Shown here one piece after another: positions 48,093 to 60,422 of a stretch of 64,000 nucleotides of DNA. This stretch comes from Neocallimastix lanati (nom. inval.). Taxonomy: Eukaryota > Neocallimastigomycota > Neocallimastigomycetes > Neocallimastigales > Neocallimastigaceae. The notes under the pieces are model-generated. The model was given only the letters and a program-made list of their open reading frames with translations, did not search any database and was not told the DNA's origin. How positions within the stretch are numbered: the stretch's first letter is position 1; the number at the start of each line of letters is the position of its first letter. The stretch is taken from the NCBI GenBank assembly GCA_016946835.1, contig JACVTC010000001.1:3842501-3906500 (forward strand), given 5' to 3'. The translations under genes were made by a program, and so were the position numbers.

Positions 48093-48841
48093 TGATAAAT
48101 AACAAAATTAATAAATCTTGAAAATTTATTATATATAAAATCAAAACTAACCTTAGCAAAGTTTAATAATAATTTAATAAAATAAAAAAATTAATTAATT
48201 AATTAATTAAAACAAATAAATTACACTTAAAAATTACATTAATACTCAGATATGAAAGAAATATTATATATTTTTCAAAATAAAAATATTAAGATTAAGT
48301 CTAAAATAAAATAATTAATTTTTATAATTAGTTTTATAATAATTTTTATAATTAATTTTATAATTAAATAATATTTTTATAATAACAAAATTAAATAATT
48401 TAAATAACAAAATATTTTTAATTATTTTTATAATAAACAAATTTATTTATTTTATTATTAAATATTTATTTTATTATTAATTTTATTACTTTTATTTTAT
48501 TTAATTATTCTTTTTATTTATAAATTATAAATAGTTTAATTTTAAAGAAAATTATAAATACTTGTAAATATTTCATGTAAATATTATTATTATTATTATT
48601 AATTAATTTTTTTAATTTTAATAATCACTTTTAAATTTTATAATGTTTAATAAATTTTAATAAAAGATTTATAAAATTAAATATTAGAAAACAAGTGTTC
48701 TAATAAATCAATTTTTAGTGTTATTTTTAATAAAACATTTTTAATTCATAAATAACTTATACAGTTATTATTAAAATAAATTGAAATTATCACTTTTTAA
48801 TTCGATATTATTAAAATTAAGATAATTTCTAAAATTTATCA
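48093..48841 (+). repeat. Element 3 5' LTR
   Basis: 749 bp, TGATAAAT...ATTTATCA; very close to the LTRs of element 2. Confidence 0.9.
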
Positions 48842-49114
48842 GTGGTCCTTCGAACAGGAGAGGCAGCTAACTTATTATTAATAAGTATTATTTATTAACA
48901 CTAGAGTATGAACTAGTATAAAAATTCATAATATTAAAATAAAGGATAAATAATATTTATTATATAATACTATTTAAAAATAAAAACTAGAGTATGAACT
49001 AGTATAAAAATTCATAATTTAAAATTAAAAATAAAATATATATATGTATATATATATAATAATATAATAATATAATAATAAATAAAAATAAATAAATTAG
49101 TAAAAAAAAAATAA

Positions 49115-49418
49115 GGGTTATATAGGTTTATAGTTTGTTAACAACACACTATTGGAACTAGATTCTAGGTTGAGTTAACATACTATAAATTAGAATAGGT
49201 GAAAGAGAGTAGTAGATTTTATTATAGAGAGTAGAGCACGTATAGAATAGAAAATTTATTAGGAGAATAGCATATTATTGTATCGATACTCTAATTTAGA
49301 GAAGGCAAAACTTTACAATAATAGTGTGAAAACTAATAAAGAGAGTATATATAATACGTGGAAGTCGAAAATATAATAAAAAGACTACGAAAATTTTGTG
49401 CCACTTTATATATAACTC
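49115..49418 (+). ncRNA. Structured leader RNA domain of element 3
   Basis: Same architecture as 34089-34403 with different bases. P0 49115-49124/49409-49418 (10 bp with one G-U). P1 49127-49142/49174-49189 (15 of 16). P2 49197-49201/49401-49405 (5 bp). P3 49217-49226/49372-49381 (10 bp). P4 49237-49243/49354-49360 (7 bp). P5 49255-49262/49333-49340 (8 bp). P6 49273-49282/49314-49323 (10 bp). Conserved loops ACTATTGGA and TCGATACT are in the same places. An A run follows at about 49453-49480. Confidence 0.75.
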
Positions 49419-49682
49419 TGTTTCCTAAATATAATACTTTAAAGAAGATATACAAAAAAAAAAAAAAAAAAAAAAAAAAATAACTTATTAAAGAAACGTA
49501 TAATAAGTGAATGAATAAATAAATTGAAATTGAATATATAAAATTTTAATTAATTAAAAATTTGATTAAATAATTAAATTTAAATATATAAATATTTTGT
49601 TAGTGAATAAATTATTATATAAAATAAAGTATATAAATTATATAAAGGAGAAAACAAAATTACTTCTAAATTCCAGAGTAAA

Positions 49683-50579
49683 ATGTCCGATTTAAAATCA
49701 ATTAATTTCAACAGAATTCCTATATTAGGTCAACCGACTGTAAAATTTGATGATTGGAATTTCTCATATACTCGTTGGTGTAATTTCAATAAAATTGACG
49801 AAGAAGAAAAGATAGAATGTTTAATTTCAATTACTACTGGTATTGCAAGAAAGATAGTAATAAATTCATTAAAATAAAACTACCCCAGATAAATATGATA
49901 CCATTATAAGTAAATTACAGGAACATTACAAGGGTCCTCTTCCTAAAAATTCAAGGTTATTAGAACTTTCAACAGCTACAATTAAGAAAGGTGAAAGTGT
50001 TGCAGAATTCAACATAAGATTTGAAACACTTTTAAATAAAATTAGAATTGATTTAAATAAGGAAGTTATAATCTCTTATTATATTAATGTATTTCGGACT
50101 TTAACTAAAACCTATGAGGCTTTATTAGAAGCAGAACCGCAAAACTTAAAGGATGCAATGCAAATAACGTCTAAAAAGGAGAAGATATATAAATTAGTAG
50201 AATCAAATAGATCTAAAGATAAAGGAGAATCAAACAAAAGAAATGTAAAATCTAGCACTCATAATTATTATGGAACATATTATACAAGTACTTATAATAA
50301 AAATAATACATTTAATAATAAGAATAATAATATAAATAATAGTCACAACAATAATTACCAAAAATATAATAATAATATAAAGCCTACTCATAATTATATT
50401 AATCAAAATGTTGAAAATAGAAAAATCACATTGAAACCTACACAACTTCAAGATGATGAATTATAAGAAGTAACTCAGAAACTTACTGATTTAAAAATCA
50501 ATGTATGCTTAAATTGTCAAAGAATAGGTCATGTTAAAGATGATTGCCCTGAATTAAAAGAAGAGTGTTTAAATTAAAT
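49683..50579 (+). pseudogene. Element 3 gag region
   Basis: Gag of the Ty3-like element, near-identical to element 2 gag with the same zinc knuckle (CLNCQRIGHVKDDC). Broken. Confidence 0.88.
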
Positions 50580-53500
50580 TATGGGAGTAAGCAATCTCCC
50601 AAAATAACTAAAATTGCATCATCGAATCAATCAATAAATTACCTTAATAACGAAAATAATCAAATCCCTCAAATTAATGTAGCCCAGAAAAAGAAAGTGC
50701 CTACAAGTACTTTGGATAAGAATAAAATCTCTCCAAATAATAAAAGTATAGTTAAACCATCCATTCTCAATCAACCAAATATTAAGGAAGTTAAACAACA
50801 AAAGAAAGCAATTAGGAATACAAGAAGAAGAAAAATAAGTGAAGAACTTAATAATGAAAAACAAAATGACCATGAATTAAATGATAATGATGAAATTATT
50901 ATTGATGAACCAAATAATACAAAGGAAAATACAAAAGATTCTGAAATGAAAAATAATTCAGAAAACAATAATGGAAATAATAATGAAAGTAATAATGAAA
51001 ATAATAAGAATAATGTAATTAACATAATTGATGAACATAGAAAAATAAATAATGAAAATAATACCAAAGACGTTCTAACACATAGTCAATCTCTCAGTCA
51101 AACTAAACAAACCAGAAAAAGAAGTATGACAGATATACAAATGTTAGAACCAGGTAATAAGTTTAGTATAATTAAGGAAGCCAACAACTTGTTTCCGAAA
51201 ATTAGTCTTGCACAATTACTTTCTATTAGTCCTACTCTTAGGAAGGAATTAGGACAAGGTTGTAAGCCAAAGATAGATAATGTATTATTCTCTCTTTATA
51301 ATATTCCTATTCCAATCTTTATTGGAAAAACGAAAGAAGTATTTTTAAAAATTCTTTACGATACAGGAGCAAATGTAAATGTTATAACAACAGGATGTTT
51401 AAATAAATTTAATGATGTGAAAATTGAAGAAGATATAATAGAACAAAATATTACTTTAGCAAATGGATCTACAGTACCTACTAAATACTATGTTCCATTG
51501 AAAATTAACATTAATGATTCTTGCAACATTTTTGAAAAATTTTATATTATAAATCAAGATAATCCATACTTTGATATTATTTTTGGAAGAAGTATTCAAA
51601 AGAAATATAGATTACTTATTGATCCAGATGATGATTTCATATATCAGAAAACAAGAAAAGGTCTTAAAAAGATAATCCAGATAATTAACTCAAATAACAA
51701 AAATAATATTCCTTTAATGAATGCTATTTATGTATCTAAAGAAGATGAAGAAATTCGTGAATTTAACTCTACCTTAAACGAAATTCTCAATTCTGTTCCA
51801 GATAAAGTTAAATCAAAATTTGAAAGTCTCATTAATCAATACAAAAATTGTATGGCAACATCACTAAGTCAGCTAACAACTGCTAACCTTGAACCACATT
51901 CAATAATTACTACTACTGAAAAACCTATTAAGCTAAAACCTTATAAATTATCAAAAGAGCATTCTGATATTCTAAAAGAAGAAATTATATCCTTACTTAA
52001 TAAAGACTTAATTATTCCCTCCCATTCCCCTTGGTCATTTCCTGTTTTATTAGTCAGAAAGAAAAATGGGAAATGGAGACTATGTATAGATTACAGAAGG
52101 CTTAATGAAATCACTATTAAAGATTCATATGCACTTCCTTTCATCGATGAACTTGTCTCTTCAGTTAGAGGTGCTAAAATATTTTCAGCCCTTGACTTAT
52201 ATTCGGGTTATCACCAAATCCCAATGAATCCCAGAGATATTGAAAAAACTTCTTTCACAACAAAATTTGGAAACTATAATTTTGTTGTTATGCCTTTCGG
52301 TTTAACTAATGCTCCCGCTACCTTTCAAAGGGAGATGAACAGAATCCTTTTACCCCTCATTGGTAAATGCTTATTCGTTTACATTGATGACATAGTTGTA
52401 TATTCTACTTCTATTGAAGAACATCTTGAACATTTAAAACAAGTATTTGAAATATTCTCCAAGTATAATCTCTCCCTCAATCTTCAAAAATGCAAATTTT
52501 TCCAAGAATCAATTGAAGTCTTAGGTCACGTTCTTACCCCTAATGGTTTAAAAACTGTTCCTTCTAAAGTTCAAAGTATAGCCCTTTGGGAAGCTCCCAA
52601 AAATGTTAATGAACTCAGGTCTTTCCTTGGTCTTGCTAGTTATTACAGAAAATTTATACAAAATTTCTCTATAAGAGCTGACTCTCTTTTTAAACTACTT
52701 AAGAAAAATCAACCATATAGATGGACTTCTGATAGTAATGAAGCTTTTGAAGACATACATCACTGTTTATTGTCTGACCCTATATTATGTTATCCTGACT
52801 TTGATAAAGAATTTATTGTTAGAACAGACGCCTCTACTCAAGGTATCGGTGCTGTCCTCTTACAGGTGGAGGAAGACAAATTGGAACACCCAATTTGTTG
52901 TGTAAGTCGTACTTTATCACCTCCAGAAAGAAATTACTCTGTAACTGATCTTGAAGGTTTGGCTATTAATTACGCAATCCAAAAATTCCGTCAGTACTTA
53001 ATTAGTAACAAGAAACCAACTATATTCATTACGGATCATAAACCACTCTTAGGATTTTACAAAAATACTATTCCAAATAAAGGAAGACACATGCGTTGGA
53101 TAGAAGAATTTAACAAATATAAAATTGAACTAAAATATGAAAAAGGAAAGAAAAATGTTTTCGCAGACGCTCTTTCAAGACTACCTTCAAAAGACAGCGA
53201 AGATATTATAAAATGTATTAATACAATTTTAGCTGATCTTAATCCAAAAGATTTAAACCTACCAGAAGGAATAATCAAATACTTCACTAAGAATTATCAA
53301 GTTGTTGATAACACCTTATATTATAAGAAAGATGATACTTATTTAAAAGTTATCTACCGTGATGAAGACAAAAAGGATATAATTAATCGTGTTCATTCTG
53401 TAGGACATGAAGGAGCCGAAAAAACTGTAAACAGAATACTAAATTCATATTATTGGCCCGGCATTTGGAATGACGTTAGGATGTGGATCAAATCTTGCAG

Positions 53501-54344
53501 AAAATGTCAACTTTGTAGACCAAAACCAATCCCGAAAAACACTGCAGATAATGTAACACCAGTTGAACAACCATTTACTCGTGTTGGACTTGATACGATT
53601 GGTCCTCTTCCAATTACTAAAAATGGAAATATGTATATTATTACATTGGTTGACTACTTCACAAAATGGGTTGAAGCTAAAGCCATTCCAAACACAAAGT
53701 CTGAAGAAGTTATAAAATTTTTAACTGAAGTTATATCAAGACATGGTCCTCCAGAAATAATTGTTACAGATAATGGAAGTTCGTTCGCATTAGATACTAC
53801 TAAAATGATGATCGATCTTTATGGGTCCGAAAGTGAATGGGATGAATATTTACCATCCGCACTTTGGGCTCTTAGAACAACAAAAAATTCCAAAACAAAA
53901 TTTAGCAGCTTTGAATTACTTTATGGGAGAAAAGACACCTGGCCATTAGAAGTAATGTTTCCAGATATTTACAAAGATCCAAATGAAACAGATGAAGAAT
54001 ATATTTTTAGAAGATTCCTAAAACATCAGAATTGGGTGAAACAAGCAATAGAATATTCGGATTACGCAAATCAATATTGGGAACATCGCATTGGACTATC
54101 GAAATCACTAAAGAAAAATTATAAACCCGGAGATTATGTGATGATAAGATTAATTGGAAGAAGTAAGTTAAATCCTTACTTTTATGGACCATATAAAGTA
54201 GTTAACAAACAAAAATTCAATACAGTTGTCCTCGAAGATCCTCAAACAGGAAAACTTCTTGATCGAAATGTACATATTAAAAATGTTTTTCCTTATATCA
54301 TTCCAGAAAAAGAATTAACTTCAAGGGACGAAGTTCAATCTTAA
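50565..54344 (+). pseudogene. Element 3 pol region
   Basis: Protease (LYDTGANVNV), reverse transcriptase (YIDD), RNase H and integrase regions as in element 2, but with part of the integrase core absent. A fossil that is otherwise almost unchanged. Confidence 0.9.
50568..50617 (+). promoter_or_regulatory. -1 frameshift signal between gag and pol (element 3)
   Basis: The same TTTAAAT heptamer (50568-50574), 7-nt spacer and TGGGAG/CTCCCA stem with GCAAT/ATTGC second stem as in element 2. The sequence is identical here, so it adds no covariation. Confidence 0.8.
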
Positions 54345-54356
54345 CCGCCGAGGAAT

Positions 54357-54847
54357 TGATAAATAACAAAATTAATAAATCGTGAAAATTTATTATACAT
54401 AAAATCAAAACTAACCTTAGCAAAGTTTAATAATAATTTAATAAAATAAAAAAATTAATTAATTAATTAATTAATTAAAACAAATAAATTACACTTAAAA
54501 ATTACATTAATACTCAGATATGAAAGAAATATTATATATTTTTCAAAATAAAAATATTAAGATTAAATCTAAAATAAAATAATTAATTTTTATAATTAGT
54601 TTTATAATAATTTTTATAATTAATTTTATAATTAAATAATATTTTTATAATAACAAAATTAATTAATTTAAATAACAAAATATTTTTAATTATTTTTATA
54701 ATAAACAAATTTATTTATTTTATTATTAAATATTTATTTTATTATTAATTTTATTACTTTTATTTTATTTAATTATTTTTTTTATTTATAAATTATAAAT
54801 AGTTTAATTTTAAAGAAAATTATAAATACTTGTAAATATTTCATGTA

Positions 54848-54879
<32 letters not shown>

Positions 54880-55112
54880 ATTTTTTTAATTTTAATAATC
54901 ACTTTTAAATTTTATAATGTTTAATAAATTTTAATAAAAGATTTATAAAATTAAATATTAGAAAACAAGTGTTCTAATAAATCAATTTTTAGTGTTATTT
55001 TTAATAAAACATTTTTAATTCATAAATAACTTACACAGTTATTATTAAAATAAACTGAAATTATCACTTTTTAATTCTATATTAAAATTAAGATAATTTC
55101 TAAAATTTATCA
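54357..55112 (+). repeat. Element 3 3' LTR
   Basis: 756 bp; preceded by the same GCCGAGGAA purine-rich tract as element 2 and followed by ATTT. Confidence 0.9.
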
Positions 55113-55116
55113 ATTT

Positions 55117-55828
55117 TGATCCGGAACTAGCTTATTTACCTCAAATAAGCATATATAAGAATGATAAAAAGAAAAAAATATAAAATGTTTATAATAATGA
55201 AATTATTTAAAATTAAAATAGTTATAATAAAAAAAAAAGAAAAAAACTATTTATAATAAAATTATTTATAATAAAAATAATTATCTATAAATTGTTTTTA
55301 ATAAAATAAATACAGAAATATTTAATTCTGTATAAAATTAAATCGATTGACAATACTAACTATTATTTTTATTGTTTTCTCCTAAATAGATTATTATTTT
55401 CTGTATTCTTTTTACAATAATAAACTTTATGAGAATATAATATTAATAATTTACAAGAATATTAAATTATATATTAATTGATAAATTAAAACATTATTAG
55501 AATAGATAGTTAAAATTTTAAATATAAATAAATCATTAATAATTATACAACTATATTTTAAAATAGATACTTTAGAATAGGATAATTTTAAAATATATTA
55601 ATATTAAAATAACATTCATAATAGAATAATATAAATAAATGTATATGTTAATGTTCAATTCAAGATTCATGTAAAAAACCATAAAAGGAAGAAATTTTCT
55701 TTCTTTTGAAAAGGACGACAATAAAATAAAATAAAAATTTATAAAATACTTTTTTAAACTAATAATAAAAATTTATTTATAATATTTAATATTGTGTTTT
55801 TAAAATATTGTGTGTAATCTGTGCCTCA
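55117..55828 (+). repeat. Stack unit I (solo-LTR-like)
   Basis: 712 bp, TGATCCGGAACTAG...CTGTGCCTCA, perfect ATTT on both sides. It starts with a GCTTATTT/AAATAAGC hairpin. No protein frame. Confidence 0.75.
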
Positions 55829-55832
55829 ATTT

Positions 55833-56861
55833 TGATAAATAACAAAATTATTAAATTAAAATAAATAATAAAAAACAAATTCTTGTCTAACTTAACCCAA
55901 AAATTAATCCATTCTAAAAAAATTAAATCCATATTTAATAAAAATTAATTAAATAAAAATAATTAAAATAAAATAATAATAAATTAATTAATCATTAATA
56001 ATTTTAATTAAAAACTAAAATAAATTAATAAATAATATTTTTCTAAAACTACAAATAAACAAAATAATAAACAAATTTAATAAATTATAAATAACAAATA
56101 AAAAAACTTATAAACATCTCAAAATTAAAATTAAATAGTTAAATAATTTTTTAAGTTACTTTTATTTAAAATAATGATTATTTTATTTATTTTATAATTA
56201 AACTTTTATAAACAAATTGTAATTAAAATAACAATTTAAAACTCATCTTTATTAATATTTTAATTGTAAATATTGTTTAATTTAATAATAAATTATTCTT
56301 TATTTCTCTTTTATTAATTTTATTATTTTTAATGTAAATAGTTTAAAATCAAAGAAAAATATAAAAACATGTAAATATTTCTTATAAATTATTCTTTATT
56401 ATTAATAATTTAATAAATTATTATAAATATTTTATTAGTTTTAATAATCAAAAAGTATGATTATTAATTATTTAATAAAATTATTATAGATTTTTTATTA
56501 GTTTTAATAATCAAAAAGTATGATTATTAATTATTTAATAAATTATTATATATATTTTATTAGTTATTAATAATCAATTTTATTATTTAAAATAAATTAG
56601 TATAAATAATAAATATTTCATTTTATTATTTTATTAGTTTTAACAATTATTTTATTAATTTAAACAAAATTAATTATTAAATGAATAAAGATTAATATTA
56701 AAATAAAAATAAATTTTTTTTAATAAAATATTTTTGTGTTTAATAATAAAACATATTTATTTTTTTTTTAAATTTCTTAAATCTATTTTATTCAGTATTT
56801 ATCCTCTTATTCACTTCTACAAAATTTAATTTTGTAGATTAAGAATATTAGGTATAAATCA
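55833..56861 (+). repeat. Stack unit J, solo LTR related to elements 2/3
   Basis: 1,029 bp, TGATAAATAACAAAATT...GGTATAAATCA, perfect ATTT on both sides. It shares the LTR start and the AATATAAAAACATG promoter-like motif with units F and G. Last unit of the stack. Confidence 0.78.
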
Positions 56862-56924
56862 ATTTTAGGATTCGTTACATAAATAATAAAAAAAATTATA
56901 AACAAAAGAAAAGTAAACAAAAAA

Positions 56925-57118
56925 ATGTTTGATGTAATTATTCATGGTATGGACTACGTCCTTACAGAGACCAATTATAACGTTTGGTACGAAGATTTCA
57001 AATTAGAATTAGATGGGGCCGGATTTGGGTAATATGTGGAGAAAGATATCGAAGAGATTATAAATGATACTATCGCCAAATATACTGATAAACATATCGG
57101 ATTCTCTGAAGAAGGGGA
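56925..57118 (+). mobile_element. Copia-type gag N-terminal fragment
   Basis: A short + strand piece starting ATG (MFDVIIHGMDYVLTETNYNVW...), with the LT.TNY..W pattern of Copia-type gag N-termini. Similar in type to, but distinct from, the gag at 62192. It stops at the junction with LINE C at 57118/57119. Fossil fragment, broken. Confidence 0.65.
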
Positions 57119-58955
57119 AGAGCACTCAATGTAAAATAATAAATATTATTATCATAATCCTTTTCTGAATCAAAAGAAACATCCAAGGATTTTTGTTCAA
57201 TTATCAAAGCAAACTTCAAAAATAGATCATCTAGAAAAGGTAAAGATTTATTTCTGTAATTTTTCAATTCTTTACAGGCAAAGATCCAGTGAGAAAAGCT
57301 AGGTACACTTATACCGCAACAAGGGCAACATTTAGGGCAATCTTCTGATATTATTTTTCTTTTAATGGAAATACTTAATATCAAATTTAAAACCACACCT
57401 AATTCAAGAGAAGTCCAAAAGAATCCCAACTGATACTTAAGATATTGAAATGTTAAGTTTTTGATTTCTGAAATAAATCCAAAATCATTCTCCTTGTAAA
57501 TAATTGCTTTTTTTTTTTTTTTATTTTTTGAGAGTTTGAAGACATCTCTTTCCCAATAAAACTTTTTTATTTCACTTGTTTTTTTACCATTTAATTTCTT
57601 ATCCAAAGTCCTTGATTCTTTAGTCCATGAATAATGTGACATAGTAGGAATATTATTAGTGAGATGATTAATGATACTTGATGAGTTTTTCCATTTTCTA
57701 AAGCAGCGTAATTGAGATATAGCACAGATAGCTAAAAGAGGAGGAATTCTCAATTCACGAGTAATATCATAGAGTCTAACAGAAGAATTGCGAGATTTAA
57801 ATCCATAACTCCAATAAATTCCTCTGTTAATAATTTTTTGAGCTTTAGAACATCTGCTTTTATTTGAACCAAAGAAAGGAGCATAATATAAAACACGACT
57901 AAGAATAAACGAAATTAAAACATATTTCTTCAATGGGAGAGGAATAGATTTATTAAAAAGAAATTGAAAGTACGAATTTAACTTGACATTTAAATTACTG
58001 TTTAATTTGGATTGTATAGGTTTCAATGATAAAGTTTCATCAAAAGGAATACCAAGATAAGTATAGTTGTCAGTTTTAGGTAATTTTTTACTACCAATAT
58101 AGAAAGATGGATCTTCATAATTTATCAGCTTAACAAAGTTAATCGGTTTTACAACAAGAGTAGCACACTTATTAATTCCAAAAGTCATTTCATTTTTAAT
58201 AGCCCATTCATGAACTTTATTTAAAATTTTCTTAAGAGCTTGTTTAGACGGAGCAACTAAAACAATATCATCGGCAAAGAGTCCACCACAACAATATAGA
58301 GAACCTAAATTTACACCATACTTATCACAATTATCCAGTACATCATTAATGAATAAATTGAATAAAATAGGAGATAGAGGGCATCCTTGTCTAACACCGC
58401 GATTAATCGAAAATTCTTCTGAGAGATTACCATTAAAAAAAGCACAAGCTTTAGAGGATAGATAAAGATTCTTTAAAAACAAATGACATTCATCTCTAAT
58501 TCTTAAGTTATATAATTTAGTCAAAATATTAAAGATAGGTACTGAATCGTAGGCTTTTTTCAGATCGAGAAAAGCAAGATAAGTAAAATTACCTTGAAAT
58601 TTTCTTCTTTGACATATTTCTCTAATTGAAATATATAAACTAATACATTCTTCTTTATTTCTAAATCCAAATTGTTCAGGTCTAATAAACTTATGATCTA
58701 AGGCATATTTAGCAATTCTATTAGTAACAATCTTTGAAATAATTTTTAAGCCAACATTAATAAGAGAAATACCACGATAATTATTGCAATCTGAAAGATC
58801 TTCTTTTTTTGGAATTGATATTATAGAAGCCGAATTCCACTCTTTAGGGAAATCACCATCCCAGATTTTGTCAAATAATGAAAGTAAACATTTAGCACAA
58901 TCAGAATAGTGAACATCTGAAGGTTCAACTTGATTATCAGATAAATCAGATTTAC
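57119..58955 (-). mobile_element. LINE C fragment (RT and post-RT)
   Basis: Minus-strand APE-type LINE fragment truncated at both ends. One frame is open from about 58955 down to the 57118/57119 junction. It encodes RT (EWNSASIISIPKKED, GFRNKEECISLY, FLDLKKAYDSVP, QGCPLSP, FADD near 58265-58275), the post-RT domain (NYTYLGIPF, YYAPFFGSNKSR) and the CCHC knuckle (CPKCCPCC...HWIFAC). The region around 57440-57370 (LGFFWTSLELGVVLNL) departs from the RCGYK pattern seen in LINE A and B, so a compensated frame change there is likely. It lacks the endonuclease and the 3' UTR. Near-identical to 23094-23300. Confidence 0.88.
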
Positions 58956-59470
58956 TAAAGAAAAAAATATATTAGTAGTGAAACACTATAAAAAGATTCC
59001 TATCCGTTAAATAATATCTTAAACACAAAGCTTTGGAGTGAATCAATCTCCTACATTTCAATTTTACAATAGTTACAATAGCTACATGAGAGAATAAATA
59101 ATATTATAAAAAAACATATACAAAATAATGCTAAAGTAAATATACAATAGATTCATTACAATGATAATATGTAGAAACTACATGATATTATTAATTATAC
59201 AACTCCAATGTTACTACATATCCAGTTTAAGACATTATATAACGTCAAGTTCACTTTCTACAGTCTTCCAGTATTCCAGATTTCTCTCTTCGTACTAGAA
59301 GCCACTTTAGAAAGGATAACCATTGATTATCATCAGAATCACAGAAAACTGTAATTAGTACACCTGATATAGGTTATTCCTTTTCCATCAACCCTCCATG
59401 GACCTGGAAAAACAGTCCACTTCATTGGGGGTGAACAAGAATCTTAAATAAGATTCTTGTTCAGTTCTTT
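58956..59470. other. Unrecognised less AT-rich segment ending in a palindrome
   Basis: About 500 bp with more G/C than its surroundings and no convincing frame. It ends in a near-perfect palindrome at 59432-59463: TGAACAAGAATCTTA and TAAGATTCTTGTTCA around AA. On minus, TGTTCACCCCC at 59437 could be an LTR start, but no partner or duplication was found. A 19-mer at 59453-59471 recurs at 23826-23844, just after a LINE A tail. Confidence 0.4.
59432..59463. repeat. 32-bp palindrome
   Basis: Two perfect 15-bp inverted arms separated by 2 nt. It could form a strong hairpin or mark the junction of two inverted ends. Confidence 0.9.
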
Positions 59471-60058
59471 GTATAGTATTTTAATGAAAGCAGGCTATCT
59501 AGCTGATTATATACTTATAGATGACGACATATACTTTAGACTCGCCAGTAAAAACCAGAATTTATTATGTATCGTAAAAGAAAATAATGCAAACATATGC
59601 AATATCAATATTATATGATTTTTTTTATTTTATTAAAATTTTAATAATAAAATAAAACTAAAAATAAAACATTTTTAACATATTTATTTATTTATTTATT
59701 TATTTATTTTTTCATTTAATATCTTTTATTTATTTTATAATAATTGTACTTTTATTATAATTCACATATTTATTTAATTTTATTTTATTTTATTTCAAAT
59801 TATTTTATATTATAATTTAAATCTAAAAATTTATACTTAGTTGTTATAAATTAAGTTACCAAAAATAATACATATATATTTATTATTATATTAGATAATT
59901 AAATAAGACTTGGTAATTAGATATTATTTTTTTCTAAAATAATTTTTTATCAATAAAATATTATATATATAATAATAAATTATTTTTACAAATCCTTCAT
60001 AAACCAAATTTTAAAAGAAATAGTTCAATTATAAAAATATTTACAAAACATAATTTAA

Positions 60059-60095
<37 letters not shown>

Positions 60096-60420
60096 AGAAC
60101 TTATTATATTGTCTTACTACATTAATTAAATAATTAATATTATAAAAATTTATTAAAAAATTAAATTATCACTATTAAAATTTTTTATTGATTTTTAAAA
60201 TTAATTCAATTTATTAATTTTATTATTTTCCTTATCGTTATTACAAATTTTATTTAATAAAATTTACTGTATTATTATAATTTTATAATTTCAAATCATT
60301 TTTAGTTGTCAAAATAATAACTTTATAAAAATGAACATAATTTAAATATTTACTAATTAAATACATTAATATATTTAAATAGAAATATAAATTTTAGAAA
60401 TATCAAATAATATTAATTTA
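59471..60420. other. AT-rich intergenic DNA
   Basis: Nearly pure A/T with an ATTT microsatellite at about 59685-59712 and an A run at 60064-60091. Probably the 3' flank of the secreted-protein gene. Nothing else recognised. Confidence 0.7.
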
Positions 60421-60422
60421 TA

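Larger units (their letters stand above)
48093..55112 (+). mobile_element. Element 3: Ty3-like LTR element, near-copy of element 2
   Basis: A 7-kb Ty3/gypsy-type element on +. LTRs are 48093-48841 and 54357-55112, flanked by ATTT on both sides. Gag and pol are almost identical to element 2, but the 5' leader (49115-49418) is strongly diverged. PBS candidate at 48843. Broken, about three breaks including a missing stretch of integrase. Young. Confidence 0.93.
32896..56861 (+). repeat. Head-to-tail stack of 12 LTR-type units
   Basis: Two Ty3-like elements and ten LTR-like non-coding units abut without filler. Every junction is (A)ATTT followed by TG. Junctions: 32892 (AATT), 40190, 41074, 42194, 43079, 43908, 45025, 45704, 46723, 48089, 55113, 55829, 56862. 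Most units end in CA. The simplest reading is repeated integration with a 4-bp ATTT duplication at the edge of an earlier LTR, each followed by LTR-LTR recombination to a solo LTR except for elements 2 and 3. All ten non-coding units lack an open reading frame of note. Confidence 0.8.
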
